Positions 1-12,800 of a stretch of DNA of 64,000 bases are shown piece by piece. Below the pieces are notes generated by a model. That model was not told the origin of the DNA. It saw only the letters and a list, made by a program, of their open reading frames with translations, and ran no database searches. This DNA is from Lytechinus variegatus (lineage: Eukaryota; Echinodermata; Echinoidea; Temnopleuroida; Toxopneustidae). Where the stretch lies: positions 73,243,856 through 73,307,855 of the forward strand of contig NC_054740.1 of NCBI RefSeq assembly GCF_018143015.1, given 5' to 3'. Positions within the stretch are counted from its first letter, which is position 1. Every line of letters starts with the position of its first letter. The position numbers and the translations under genes were made by a program.

Positions 1-282
1 CAGTGGAAAGCAATAACATTAGCAGGTCATACCTCACAAACCATATAAATATTTTGCCATTGTACTAATACGTCTATGTAGATGTTTGAGGTAATATGCC
101 ATATTCATATTGAATAGCAGCTTCAGTCCTGAACTGCTCAACAGTTCCTTACACAGAAAGAGACACTTTATTATGACTTGTAGTCTTAGAATATACACCT
201 AATAGAATATCCAACCAATGATGGCATTTTGTGAACTTTACTCTTTACAACATTAATACCGCTGTATGCTGCTAGAAGAAAA

Positions 283-288
283 TTTATT
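283..288 (-). promoter_or_regulatory. ARMC8: Candidate poly(A) signal of ARMC8
   Basis: This is the first AATAAA hexamer on the minus strand after the stop codon, about 540 nt downstream. A second one lies at 167-172. Which is used cannot be told from sequence. Confidence 0.4.
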
Positions 289-825
289 GGAGATTGCTTT
301 TCATAACTCCCATTATAAGATAAATATCAAATGTCCAGCATGATACAGACAAAACTTCACAATATATATTTCTAAGCACTTTACAAAAGGGTCTATGTAT
401 CAAGACTAGTATATAGCACAGTAGTCTATGAGAGGACCCCATGGTGCAATTTTCCTCTTTTGTAGACAGTCCCCATCTGGGGGTAATTCCTCACACTGTG
501 AACCATGAGGTCCCAGGTCCAAAGCCCACAGAAGATCTTTTTAGTGTGTCTTTTGGCAAGATGCTTATCAACATTTTAGACTCTCCATCCAGATCTGAAT
601 GGGCACCATCGGGAAGCAATTTCTTGAATGCTGTGAGCATTGATATCAAGTGCCAAGCTAAGCTGGGGTAACACTGAAGCATCTGGAACATTGTCTTTGG
701 TGGATAATGTGTTTTTCAAATATCCAAGAAAAGATTACTATCATCATTGCCACATTGCCGTTATGAGTCCTTTCAGCCAATGGCGCATGAAAAAGTTAGA
801 TTCTCCTTCCAATCACAGGAATCCA
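289..825 (-). other. ARMC8: ARMC8 3' UTR (inferred)
   Basis: The stretch between the stop codon and the first poly(A) signal is presumed 3' UTR. Part of it (about 495-535) resembles the box B part of a tRNA-type SINE like the one at 59224, but too weakly to call. No other gene is seen here. Confidence 0.4.
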
Positions 826-859
826 TTATGATGAAAACTGCTGCAATGCCATCTTGACC
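826..859 (-). CDS. ARMC8: ARMC8 exon 20, terminal coding part
   Basis: After acceptor CATTGACAG the exon completes Lys645 and encodes [10 protein letters not shown] followed by TAA. It matches the DKAKMALQQYL C-terminus of vertebrate ARMC8, which shows the gene is complete at its 3' end within the window. Confidence 0.95.
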
Positions 860-3800
860 CTGTCAATGATAAGAAAGTGTTTTTTGTGAAAACGGGTCCA
901 ATCATTGTTCAGCCAATATTTTACAATCCTCATTGAAGCATGGAGAGTTGACATCCATTCATGAGACTAGAGCATAACAATGTTAAGAATAAAACTCTTA
1001 CCAATAGTTACATCTCATTTGAATGTACATTCTCATAACCTTGCTATTTTCAAATGTGTGGTATTTCTATCAAAACTAAACCCTTGTCAATGTCAAACAA
1101 GGCTCTGTCAGAATTCAAAGACAGTGAGGAGGTCATGTAAGACTTGCCTATTTCAACAATCAAATCTATACATACATAATACCCTCTACCAGATGCTTAC
1201 TAATAAAAAATTGTAAGTTTTATGTAGCGAACCTAAATGATATTGCGTCTCCATTTAGGGACAATTCATAGACGTCAATTAATTTGGGCAAGAAATTAAG
1301 AAAATATGATATGATAATGCTATTTCCTTAGTTTTATGTCACCACTGACTGATTCTGAATTCAATGTTTGTTAGTATCTACAATATAGATTTTAGTTGTT
1401 GAAAATCCTTGATTTTTATTGAAATTTAAAAAATATATACAGTATATTTTCAGTTCCCGACATCCATTTGAATGCTGATAAGTAACACCATGGAAATCAG
1501 AGAAAATTTCCGACTTGACTATGCCCCAATTTAGATCCGCTGTTCAACTTACTTGTCAAAGAGGACAGTATCACTGGCATTGAGTAGGGACTGTAACTGT
1601 TTCTGTATCCCATATTCCTTGAGTTTAGATTGCCTCTCAGTCGCTCCATCCTCTTGGTTCCACACAAGATTGTTGATACAGTACACTGATGCGATCTGAA
1701 GCCTCACATTGTCATGTCTCTGTATACATACCACAGATCACAAACACTTAATATAAGCCAGATGTTTTTAATTCTTGCATGGAATATAGGTCAAGGTTTT
1801 AAATGTAAAATTTGTGTGGTTTTAAATGTAAAATTTGTGTAGTTTGTGCTAATATTTTACTCAAATTCTATTACTATTTTTCTGAAGAATAGACAATCTC
1901 CTTACTCTTTACTATTTTTTTAGGTTTCGAATATACAGACACAAGAATGAAATGCATGGAAGAGCCGTGGTGTAGTGGTTCTGACTCTCGCATTGTAAAC
2001 AGAGGGTCGTGTGTTTGAATCCCACCTTGGTCTGGCGTCCTTTGGTAAAACATTAATCCACACTTTGCCACTCTCGACCCTGGTGCTAAATGGGTACCCC
2101 GTAGGATGCGAAAGATATTGTATGTTTGAATTTGCCAGTGCCATTATGTGGCTGCGATGAAATGCAAGGAATGCTCCCCAGGGAGTGGAAATTAAGCACT
2201 TTTCGTCGAGATTGAAATGAATCCAATGACCGGAGTAATAATATGCTGTAAAGCGCTTTGGGCCACTCTGGGAAAAGCGCTATTTAAAAATTGGCTATTA
2301 TTATCATTAATGCATATTTCCAACATCTGGGTGCTATTACACAATAACAAGATTTACAAGTTTAATGCATTATTTTGACTGTTTTATATAAAATTGGGTC
2401 ATTATATTTACATGAAATTACCCAGTCATCTATTCAGCTATCTTTTATGTAAATGATGATGATATTTACGGGTATATATTATCTGTGACAACTGTTTATC
2501 TCTATGCTCCCAAGATGGGATTTCAATTTTTGTTATATAAATGACTTTCAACTAATTTTCCCCACACCCATTCATGGACTTCATCCTCTGTTGTGAAAAT
2601 CCACCTAAAATCGATTTTTATCAATATTTTGAAAGGAGTTATCAAAATTATATTTTTTATCATTGTTATTCATTTTCTGTTCACAATGCCTAGCAGGAAG
2701 CAGCTGATCCCAGTACAAAGCCTATGGGAATTCAAGGATTGAGGAGTTCACAGGTTAAAACACTAATAAGAGATATAAAAATAATATACGATTCCTCTAT
2801 AGACATAATACTCCTACTCACCATGTAACAAGTAAGTTTCTTGAGGATATCTTCATTCGACATAATCACTTCCTTTGCCGAAGTCCCGTCTGCTATGTTT
2901 GCAAGTATGCACAATGTCTAAAGAATACAAGAAAATAAGATGATGATAGCAATGAAGATATTTTTGGAATGGAATAACCTGTTGAACATGTTGATTTGAA
3001 TGTTATAAATATTCTCTACAGATCCTAACTCAAGTTATCTCAAGCAAAGTACTTAGTAGATTAATCGAAAAATAACTTTCTAAGTATGAGCAGTGCATCT
3101 TTATTCCCATCCCCCCTTCCATGGTCAAGATGATAGGGGGGCAGAATATCGAATGAGAGGGGAGTCAAGCTTGCAATTACAAGTACCGGTAATAGAATGC
3201 AGTTGATGTAATTGGATGTGCCATTCATGACTTGCATGAATATGGAAAGGACTTAAGCATTCATAATTCTGTTAAATTAGCTCCTTTTGAAAATGATTGA
3301 GAGCTTACGTTTCGGGACCAAAGCATGGGAGATGGTAAATGGGAGAATGATGAAACTTCTCTTTTATTCCATTTCATAATTTATTTTTAACATTAATGTA
3401 TTGTTTGGAATTTTTGTACAGCATTCTTTTGACTTGTTCCAAGGATAGACACTACAGTATTCTGTCTGAATAAGAAAAGCCTAATAAAAGAAACAGTATG
3501 TCTGCCATCCTTCATATGAAAATGATTGTTTGCATAGATTCAGACTGTTCTCTGAGCAGCCATTCGTCACAATACCACGCTATGATGAAAACGTTTTTGT
3601 CTCCACTTACATTGGAGGGGGGGGGGCAGGTGGATACAAGTGTAAGCAGTCGGTCAGACAATCTTGAATGACAGCTATTTCCACTGGGAGGATGGTGTGA
3701 ATGTAGGGGAATGTGAACCTACCTGTTCCTTGACCTGGGGTGGATGGTTGCCTTCTAGGATCATGATAACAGCTGTCATGATCTGTGAGCTGTGGGTCAA

Positions 3801-6800
3801 CATGATGTTATCTATGTGCTGAGAGAGAGAAAGGGGTTGAAAGTTAAAATCAATATCAATTATATCCCTAGGAGTATAGAATGTGCACATATTGTGTGCA
3901 GGAAAGGATTATCAAATCTGAAACCCATTGAATAAGAATTTGAATAATAGCACATGTTAAAAGCCCATATGTACTGTACAACATAAATCCTGAAAAAGCC
4001 TGAAACGATAAGTTGTCAGAGCCTGAAATCAGGCAAAAGCCTGAAGACTGGCATCTCTGGAGTTCTGACATGACACGTTCCTGTATTAAAGTTCCTACCA
4101 TTCAAACAAGGTGTGACAACCTGCAAGTATATGAGGGGTCTTTTTCTCCAAAACTGCAGATATGCTAACATGACATAATATAACCATTAACTCCCAAACA
4201 AATTTATTGGTCCACAGATTTCACATTAGACGGTTTAAAAACATGCCTCCTGTCAGACAACATTTTACTTTGATTTTTTTTTTGGGGGGAGGGGGTGGTG
4301 GGGGGTCTCTCACATTCACTGATTTGCACAAAAATAAAAAGCAAATGTTGCAAGGTTTTGTCATACCATGTATATGTATAAACAAACCCTTTGAGAAATG
4401 TTTCATACAAACTCACAAGTCTGGTCGACAAAAGGTTTCTCAGTAGACCCAGGGTCTTCATCAGGATGTCAACATTGGTGTCAATGAGCAATCGAAAGAG
4501 CTGGTCGGTACCCATCTTTTCAAGGATATTAGTCTTGATATTCTCGTCTGCTTGGAATGCCATGTTCATCAGGCCCCAGATACCGTTCAGACGCAGTGAG
4601 GCGTTGGAGTTGGTCGTCAGCTTACAAAGTATGTCGATTGCACCCGCTTGAACAATTTTCTGGAATGAAATAAATATGAACAAAATAATAACCATTTGCA
4701 TAGGTGCAATTCTACTGTTGCTGACAATACACCAATAAAGAGTCATGTACATGCAACTGAAGGATTGTATAGAAAGACCAATATGCCAGAGGGGAAATGT
4801 ACAAGAATAGGGACAATTATTGTGATTGAAATGAAGATCTTCTCTGAAGAACATGTTGCATCATCTCACCTGAATATGCTACATCATGGGAGAATAGTGA
4901 TTTTCACCGATAACTGTTAGAAGCTACTGAAATCCTTTCATCTGATTGGTTCAGAACAAATTTTTCAGTGAATATAACTATTTATTTAATTAAACATTCA
5001 CTACATGTACATCAGTCTGAATATGGGAAATGCATTATGTCATCCCTTGCACAAATTCTTCAAACATATTTCAGTCAGGTAACTCGAATTGCTTTTTTTT
5101 CTTCATGTTATCAAATCTTTAGGAAATGCCCCCCCCCCCAAAAAAAAGTTAACTCACATCTTTACTGGGTGAGAATTCCAGCAGTAAATTACACAGTGTT
5201 GAAGATGCCACAATCATCAGCTCATCGGCACTCTCATGTTGCAATAGCTGAAATAGAAAATACGGAGAGAGACTAGAGTTAGTGATACACAGCAGAGAAA
5301 AGTACAAAGCAATAAAAATGTAGTTATAATCATTTTCACATACGTATACATCTGCTGGTCATTTTCTTGGATTACGTTACAGTTGTGATACTTAATGATT
5401 TTTATCTTTTAATCAATTTATCACTCATTACTTGATTATTTGGTTGCAGCTTTACTCGATTATTTGGTTGCAGCTTTACTTGTACAGGATAGAACTGTAA
5501 GTCAAATAAGTGAGTTTCACAATGCAGAGGTAAAGGAGATTTTTCAAGCAGTGCATCTCATTAGATATCAATCATTTACAATAACATTCAAACTTACATC
5601 AACAAGGGGCTTCCATACAATGTGATCTTGGAAACTTGTTCTCAATTGCTGAACAGATCTTGAGAGACTGTGTAAACATCTAGGAAATAACGAAAAGGAA
5701 AAAAAAGTTAATGAGATTACCAGTATGCAAATATGGTTGGTGTATTATCAAGACACGTATCAATCAGACATGTTTATTGACAATGGCATCTGCAAAGACC
5801 TTAAATGTCACCATCCGAAAGACAAGATAACAGCTCGAACCTCAAAACTCATCATTAATTTGAATCTCCCCAGGTAGCTTGGATTAGGGGAGCGCACCAA
5901 AATGCCTAGTTTATTCAGTCAAGGATCAGAGTTAACATCCAGTAGGGGGGACACTCATTTTTTTTAAGTTATCACCACTGGAGTGGGGTTCAGGCATGCA
6001 CCTGTGTAATTTATAGATATCATTATCATCACTAAATCATAGAGTTTATTATAGCAATGTTTGAAACATTTTGTAAGCCATGAGGATGTCAGGCATTACC
6101 AATTTTCAAAACTCACTATAATGGTCTGGATTTTCAGCCTTCAATAGAGGAATTAAGATTTGGTATCATACTAGCTTCTCCAACCCAGGAATTGACTTAG
6201 CAATTCATAGCTTTTGCCAGATTTTTATCCAGACCCATATGTTGACCCATAAGTTTCAATTAGGGTCTGGACATGTTGACTAATCAAACTGTGGCAAAAC
6301 TACACAAAACAAATTATTTTATTACCTTGCTGAAGCTAGCTGAACCTTCAGATTTTCTTCTTCGATGGACTTCTCCATGGTATCCATTAAGTTATCTGTT
6401 TCAATGATCTGAAAAAAGGGTATATTTTCAAAGACAATTAGACAAACTGATCATTCATTTCTTCCACCATTCATTCATCCATTCACTTACTTATTTTTCT
6501 ATTCATCAATCCATTCAAATAATTTGTTCATTGACATGGATAAACATGTACATTACATAAATGTATTTTCAGACACATGGAGATCATTTTCGCAGTGTCG
6601 ATAAAAGACTGTTTCGTTAAATCCTGATACACAAACATACACACTGGTAAAAGTATCATACTCACCTTTTTTCTGATCTCCTCTACATTTGCCCCTAATG
6701 ATGCAAATACTTTGAAAGCGGCTTGCCTCAATTCAGCCTGAGTGTGAATACCATGTTCCTGCACAGTTATTCAGATTACAAAAAAAAGAGCAACTTGAGT

Positions 6801-9800
6801 AACCATTATTCCTGACAGGCTCTACCCTGATGCTAGGGGCTTTCTTCCCTCCTCCTAATCTCAAGCAACACTACGCTTTCAAAAATTTTCATGCAGATTA
6901 TGTGTCACATAGATGATTACACCATTTAAAAACAATCTCCCTTTCCTTCTGCACTATCTCATAATGAAATAGTGTAAAAAAATCCCTTGTGCATCTCTCA
7001 ACAAGGCAAATGCAACTCATGTTAATATGATTACATTTTACAAGTACAAATTCGCTACATCTTTTATTACTTATATCTGTATATCAAAATGTACAAAACA
7101 AACTGTAAATGTTGGAAATGGAAAATAGACATAATGTTAAAAAATGTATTTATTTTTCCATGAATCAATAAAGTAACTATATTAATTCCCTTTCAATTTA
7201 GTTATGAGTAATTTCTAGCAATGAGATATGATCAGCAAGTACATACCTTGTTTGACGAGTGGCTAGGTGAATACTTGAGAAAGAGAGCAATGGTGGGGAT
7301 GAGATGGTCTGTAATGCTAGCAGATACCTGTAGGGATACATCTTCTTCAATAAGAAAGGCCAATGTCTCTGCTGCCTCTACTCTTTCCTCCACTGATCTA
7401 TCCTTCTTACACATTCTGGCAAGGCTAGGGAGAACCTGTGATGAAAAAAACAAAAAACAATGGAGATTCCAAATGATCAACCAATTGGTTTCATTCAACC
7501 ATGTCCAATCCCTTTTGATTCATAACTCATTGTCTTATCTGTGTTTTGCTTCCAAACAAGGATGTTGATAAAACAGGACAGCCCATATTAAACGGTCACC
7601 TACAACCTGCTTTGTATAATACCCATTAAGTGTCACCCCATGTTGTCTAATCTCACTTTGTTAGTTTATATTCTCTTGGTTTAAAAGAAGTCAGGGGGTG
7701 TTTCACAAAGATTGAAGTATGACTTAGAGTCGCACTTAAGTGCCTAGTTGCGCAAGGTATAAAAGGCTTGACAGCATTGGTCAGATCATGAAAATAGGAC
7801 GCGCACTACTGCGTGTTGATCAATAAGATTGCGCGTTGCATTTCAGATACGCGTCGGCATTTAAGTGCGACCTAAGTCATACTTAAATCTTTGTGAAACA
7901 CCCCCCAGGTCTACTTTTCAGAGAGTCTAATACCACATGGGCTAAAGCCAAGTTGGTCTACATTTCATCCGGTGGGTGTTTAATAAAGCTGTTCGTAAGT
8001 TAAAGAGCAACTTAAAGAACGACTGGTGATGCTTTCTTGCGGTAATGGCATATACCAAAATGTTCGCTGGCGATGATTTAGCGCGTAAGAAGGGTTAACC
8101 AGTCGTTAATAAGTCCCTCTTAACTTACGAACATCTTTAGGAAACGCACCCCTAGTGTAATACCCATTTTGGCTTGATCTTCAATATTTTTTCAACGGGG
8201 CAAGTTTATGAAACAACACAGTGGCTGCATGCAGTCATACTGATGAAAATGGACATAATGAAGGTATTTCGAAGCTTACAGTTGGGCTGTCCATCCAATG
8301 GATTCTAACGACCAAATATCAATACACTTACATCTTTCAAATGATGTGCACAAGTGTTAAGCTGTGATTAAATGTATTTATACATTCATTTCTTATGAAG
8401 AGCTAGTAAACAGAACACAGACACAAATTATATTATACCTATTCCAGGTTGATTAGAAAGACAACATTCAATGGTAAGATCAATGGCCAGTCAAAGGAGG
8501 GGGAAGGGGGGCAAAAGAAGAAGAGAGAGAGAGGAGGTGGGAGAAAAATGAAGGTGATGATGAGAATTACTTACCCTTTGCACAATTAGAGGGCACCTTG
8601 AACTTATTGCACCAGCTCTACATAAATAACATAAACTACACCAAGAGAAAAAGAGCAACATGAAAAAAATAAATGAAAAAAATAAATAGTAATCATTCAA
8701 AATGAATTTTAGAAATCCACTCACGATTGGTAATCTCAATATAGACCTTACTTTATTTGACCACTTTTCAACATTTGCTGTTGTTACAAAACTAAGTATA
8801 GCATCCAGTGACCCTGGAGTATGTCAGAATGAGTAAAATATATTTCTGCTAATCAGATGGCATTCTTTATTTATATTTGGGGCTGAAACCTTCAGTGTAT
8901 CAAATCTTAGAAGACTGATATCTGGTTAGTGATGAGGACATCTTCATTTTCAAACTAGTTTTAACATCTGACATTCATGTAATTTCACATTGTTAATCAT
9001 GGGGTTCAAGATTTTATGTAACCTTTTCTTCGAAGTCATGGACAAAACATACAGACAATGAAAAAATAATACCAAAAACCTGTTTATTCATGATTAATAT
9101 GGGTTTCATATGTATGTAGATGCAACTGTCACTTTGCAGAAACATAGCACGATACCATTAACAGGTATCCGATTTAGATTTAATTAACCCCATCAAAGAG
9201 GAGTATTTTAAAGAAATTTATGTAATTATATTCTTCCTGAATTCTGATGCATTGTCTGTTTTATGTGTTAAAGACAACTAGGGTAATTTAACACAAAGAT
9301 TTTTTTGTTACCATTTGGCTGCTGTAAGCTGTATATTGACAGGAAGGTCCCTGGCTAAAAGTCGGCTCAGTAATGTTGACATATCTTCTCTGTTGTACTT
9401 GGCTGGAGAGAGAATAAAGCATGATATCATTCATTCAACAACCATTTTCATACTGTCTTCAGACTATATGTATGTCTTTTTTTAGTGTGCCAAGAGACTG
9501 AAGATGGCTGGCCATGAGCATCCATTCACTTGGATCTTGTTGTTTGGGACAAGGATTGATTGCACTGGTTGTTGCTTGGTAAGAGCATCATGCATTTAAT
9601 GTGCACTGCTTGGAATACCTGATGTGAACTGCTAATGTGTTCTGGCTGGTGATGGACCTGCTAATGTGTTCAGGCTAGTGATGGACAACAGTCAACAAAC
9701 AACATACAACATGATGTGGAAGAGGTTCATCGTGGTGAAGGATTGAGTAGAAGAAATAACCAGTTGTCTCACGATGTAGCAAACGTAGTAGGAAAGCGAC

Positions 9801-12800
9801 GTTTCGTCTGCAAGCTGCTAGACTTCGTCAGGCAATGAGCAAAGACGCTGCTGCGCACGGGTTATATAGCGTCGGGAGCTATTGTCTGGCTCCACTCGGG
9901 CGTGAGCCGCGCTGTGATTGGCCGGAGCCGCTGGCCAATCAGGGTCCGCGCTGGTGCTTGGTGCCCGCTCGGGCGTGCACCGCGCGCTGTGATTGGCCGA
10001 TGCAGCCGGCCAATCAGCGTCCGCGCTGGTGTCAGGCACCCGCTGGTGCGGGCGCCGCGCGCTGTGAACTGTGGATGCAGTATGCCGTCGGATGGTAGGT
10101 AACCATTCATCAGGGATCTCAATGCCGCTGTCCCTGTTGATATTGCTCGGATGCAAACGGATCTGGATCGCTTCCTTAATGCGCCGCGTATACCAATGCT
10201 TATCATTAGCGATGCAGCTGACCTCATCCCAGTTAGGTAGATGATCGGAGTCCCAAGCATGTTCTGCAACAGCAGAGCTATCGGTGCGCCTAAGCCGAAC
10301 ATCACGGCGATGTTCCTTCATGCGTTCCCCCACAGGTCTACCAGTCTCACCGATGTAGACTTTGTCGCAGGTCGAGCAAGGGATCTTATAAACAACCCCA
10401 TCGCGTCTGTCGGGGATCGGGCGGTCTTTCGGACGGACCAGCTGGCTGCGGATGCTATCGGACTTAAATATAACTCGGATGCCATGCCTCTCCAAGCGCC
10501 GGCGGAGAAGATGCGCGATACCATCAACAAACGGGATTACTATAGCGGATTTAAATTGCGCAAGCTGTTCGGACGGGGCGCTCTTCTTCTTAGCGACGCG
10601 GTTAACGAAAGAGCGCGGGTAACCGTTAGAAATAAGAGCCGAGGTGATGTGTTGCTTCTCTGTAGCTGTGCAATGGGGCTTAGTAACGATGCGTGAAGCT
10701 CTGTCGTAAAGACATTTCACTACCCCGCGCTTAACGGACTTCGCATCACCCGAAGTCCGTTAAGCGCGGGGTAGTGAAATGTCTTTACGACAGAGCTTCA
10801 CGCATCGTTACTAAGCCCCATTGCACAGCTACAGAGAAGCAACACATCACCTCGGCTCTTATTTCTAACGGTTACCCGCGCTCTTTCGTTAACCGCGTCG
10901 CTAAGAAGAAGAGCGCCCCGTCCGAACAGCTTGCGCAATTAGTAATCCCGTTTGTTGATGGTATCGCGCATCTTCTCCGCCGGCGCTTGGAGAGGCATGG
11001 CATCCGAGTTATATTTAAGTCCGATAGCATCCGCAGCCAGCTGGTCCGTCCGAAAGACCGCCCGATCCCCGACAGACGCGATGGGGTTGTTTATAAGATC
11101 CCTTGCTCGACCTGCGACAAAGTCTACATCGGTGAGACTGGTAGACCTGTGGGGGAACGCATGAAGGAACATCGCCGTGATGTTCGGCTTAGGCGCACCG
11201 ATAGCTCTGCTGTTGCAGAACATGCTTGGGACTCCGATCATCTACCTAACTGGGATGAGGTCAGCTGCATCGCTAATGATAAGCATTGGTATACGCGGCG
11301 CATTAAGAAGCGATCCAGATCCGTTTGCATCCGAGCAATATCAACAGGGACAGCGGCATTGAGATCCCTGATGAATGGTTACCTACCATCCGACGGCATA
11401 CTGCATCCACAGTTCACAGCGCGCGGCGCCCGCACCAGCGGGTGCCTGACACCAGCGCGGACGCTGATTGGCCGGCTGCATCGGCCAATCACAGCGCGCG
11501 GTGCACGCCCGAGCGGGCACCAAGCACCAGCGCGGACCCTGATTGGCCAGCGGCTCCGGCCAATCACAGCGCGGCTCACGCCCGAGTGGAGCCAGACAAT
11601 AGCTCCCGACGCTATATAACCCGTGCGCAGCAGCGTCTTTGCTCATTGCCTGACGAAGTCTAGCAGCTTGCAGACGAAACGTCGCTTTCCTACTACGTTT
11701 GCTACATCGTGAGACAACTGGTTATTTCTTCTACTCAACATACAACATGTCATAGCATAAGCTCATCTCCCTTTCAGGCCAGATGGGCTAATGAAAAAAA
11801 GGTGCTAACAATACCACCCAAGAAGACTTATCCACACTTTCAATCAATGCACCTCCCCAACAATATATTACATTATTTAGGCATTCCTTTCATGAATGGA
11901 TTAAACATTCTGCTAGATCTTAGTAATTGACATAAGGAAATATATTTTTATATTCTGTTTTAACTCGCATACATTCACACATATAACAGCAATACCTGCT
12001 AGTCGTTCACTTAAGGAAAGATAATGTTTTCTGTATACTTGCCAGATGATATTTCAAAGGAGACAAACCGATTCTGATAGCTGAGAGCAGCTAGACACTG
12101 GAGTGCAGGGAGTCTAATCTAAAAAACAAAAATCACAAGATATCAGATGAATCTCTTTCCTTGAAAAACAAAAAGGCATATGATACAGACAATACACTAT
12201 TTGAACATTCTCTCCAAGTTACCGGTACTGAAAAAATGAACGATATCAAACAATACTAAAAAATTATGGTCAATCATCATTAACTAATTCAACCTCCAAA
12301 GGATTTCTTGCATTCTGAATGAATGGATGGATGGGTGGGTGGGTGGGTGGATGGGTGGGTGGATGAGTGGGTGGGTGGATGGATGGGTGGGTGGATGGAT
12401 GAATGGATGGGTGGGTAAGTGGGTGGGTGGATGGATGGGTGGGTTGGTGGATAGATAAATGGATGGGTGGGTGGATGGGTGGGTGTGTGGATGGATAGGT
12501 GGGTGGGTGGATGGATGGATGAATAGGGGGGTGGATGGATGGGTGGGTGGGTGGGTGAGTGGATGGGTGGGTGGGTAAGTGGGTGGGTGGGTGGGTGGAT
12601 GGATGGGTGGGTGGATGGATGGAATGGTATGTGGGTGGATGGATGGATGGATGGGTGGGTGGATGGGTGGGTGGAGGGTGGTGGCTGGATGGTGTGGGAT
12701 GAGTGAGTGAGAGTGAATGGATGGATGGATAGATGGATGATGGATGGGTGGATGGATAAATGAATAAATGAATAAATAAATAATGAACTATGATTGTGAA

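Larger units (their letters stand above)
2918..6325. other. ARMC8 introns 17 to 13, no elements recognised
   Basis: Covers introns at 2918-3722, 3819-4416, 4660-5157, 5248-5597 and 5680-6325. They are AT-rich with short G or C runs (3615-3627, 4278-4310, 5130-5140). A directly repeated 25-bp unit (TGATTATTTGGTTGCAGC core) lies at about 5430-5480. Nothing else is identified. Confidence 0.5.
9743..11738. mobile_element. Head-to-head inverted pair of 3'-end copies of a Penelope-like retroelement
   Basis: Left arm 9743-10743 (1001 bp) and right arm 10751-11738 (988 bp) are near-identical inverted copies separated by 7 bp (CATCACC). The 13-bp length difference equals one 12-bp and one 1-bp deletion in the right arm. 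Both arms carry the C-terminal part of a protein with a GIY-YIG endonuclease of the type found in Penelope-like elements, so both are 5'-truncated with the truncated ends meeting in the middle. Each outer end has paired CCAAT boxes, TATATAA and a hammerhead-like motif. The pair sits in ARMC8 intron 8 and is GC-rich against AT-rich surroundings. A 14-bp direct repeat (9700-9713 and 11736-11749) may be a target duplication. Confidence 0.85.

Noticed and set aside
495..535. SINE fragment in the ARMC8 3' UTR
   Set aside because: About 30 bases resemble the box B region of the 59224 SINE, but no box A or body is present, so it is too weak to list.
491..691. Minus-strand frame as the last ARMC8 exon
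   Set aside because: Its peptide does not resemble the family C-terminus, while the exon at 826-859 completes it exactly with correct phase.
4204..4854. The 216-codon frame as a continuous ARMC8 exon
   Set aside because: Only 4417-4659 is conserved; the extensions on both sides lie beyond clear splice sites and contain intronic poly-Pro from a G-run.
9862..10696. Additional open frames on both strands within the palindrome arms
   Set aside because: They are out-of-frame shadows of the GIY-YIG frame in GC-rich DNA. They lack conserved motifs and reappear in mirror image in the other arm.
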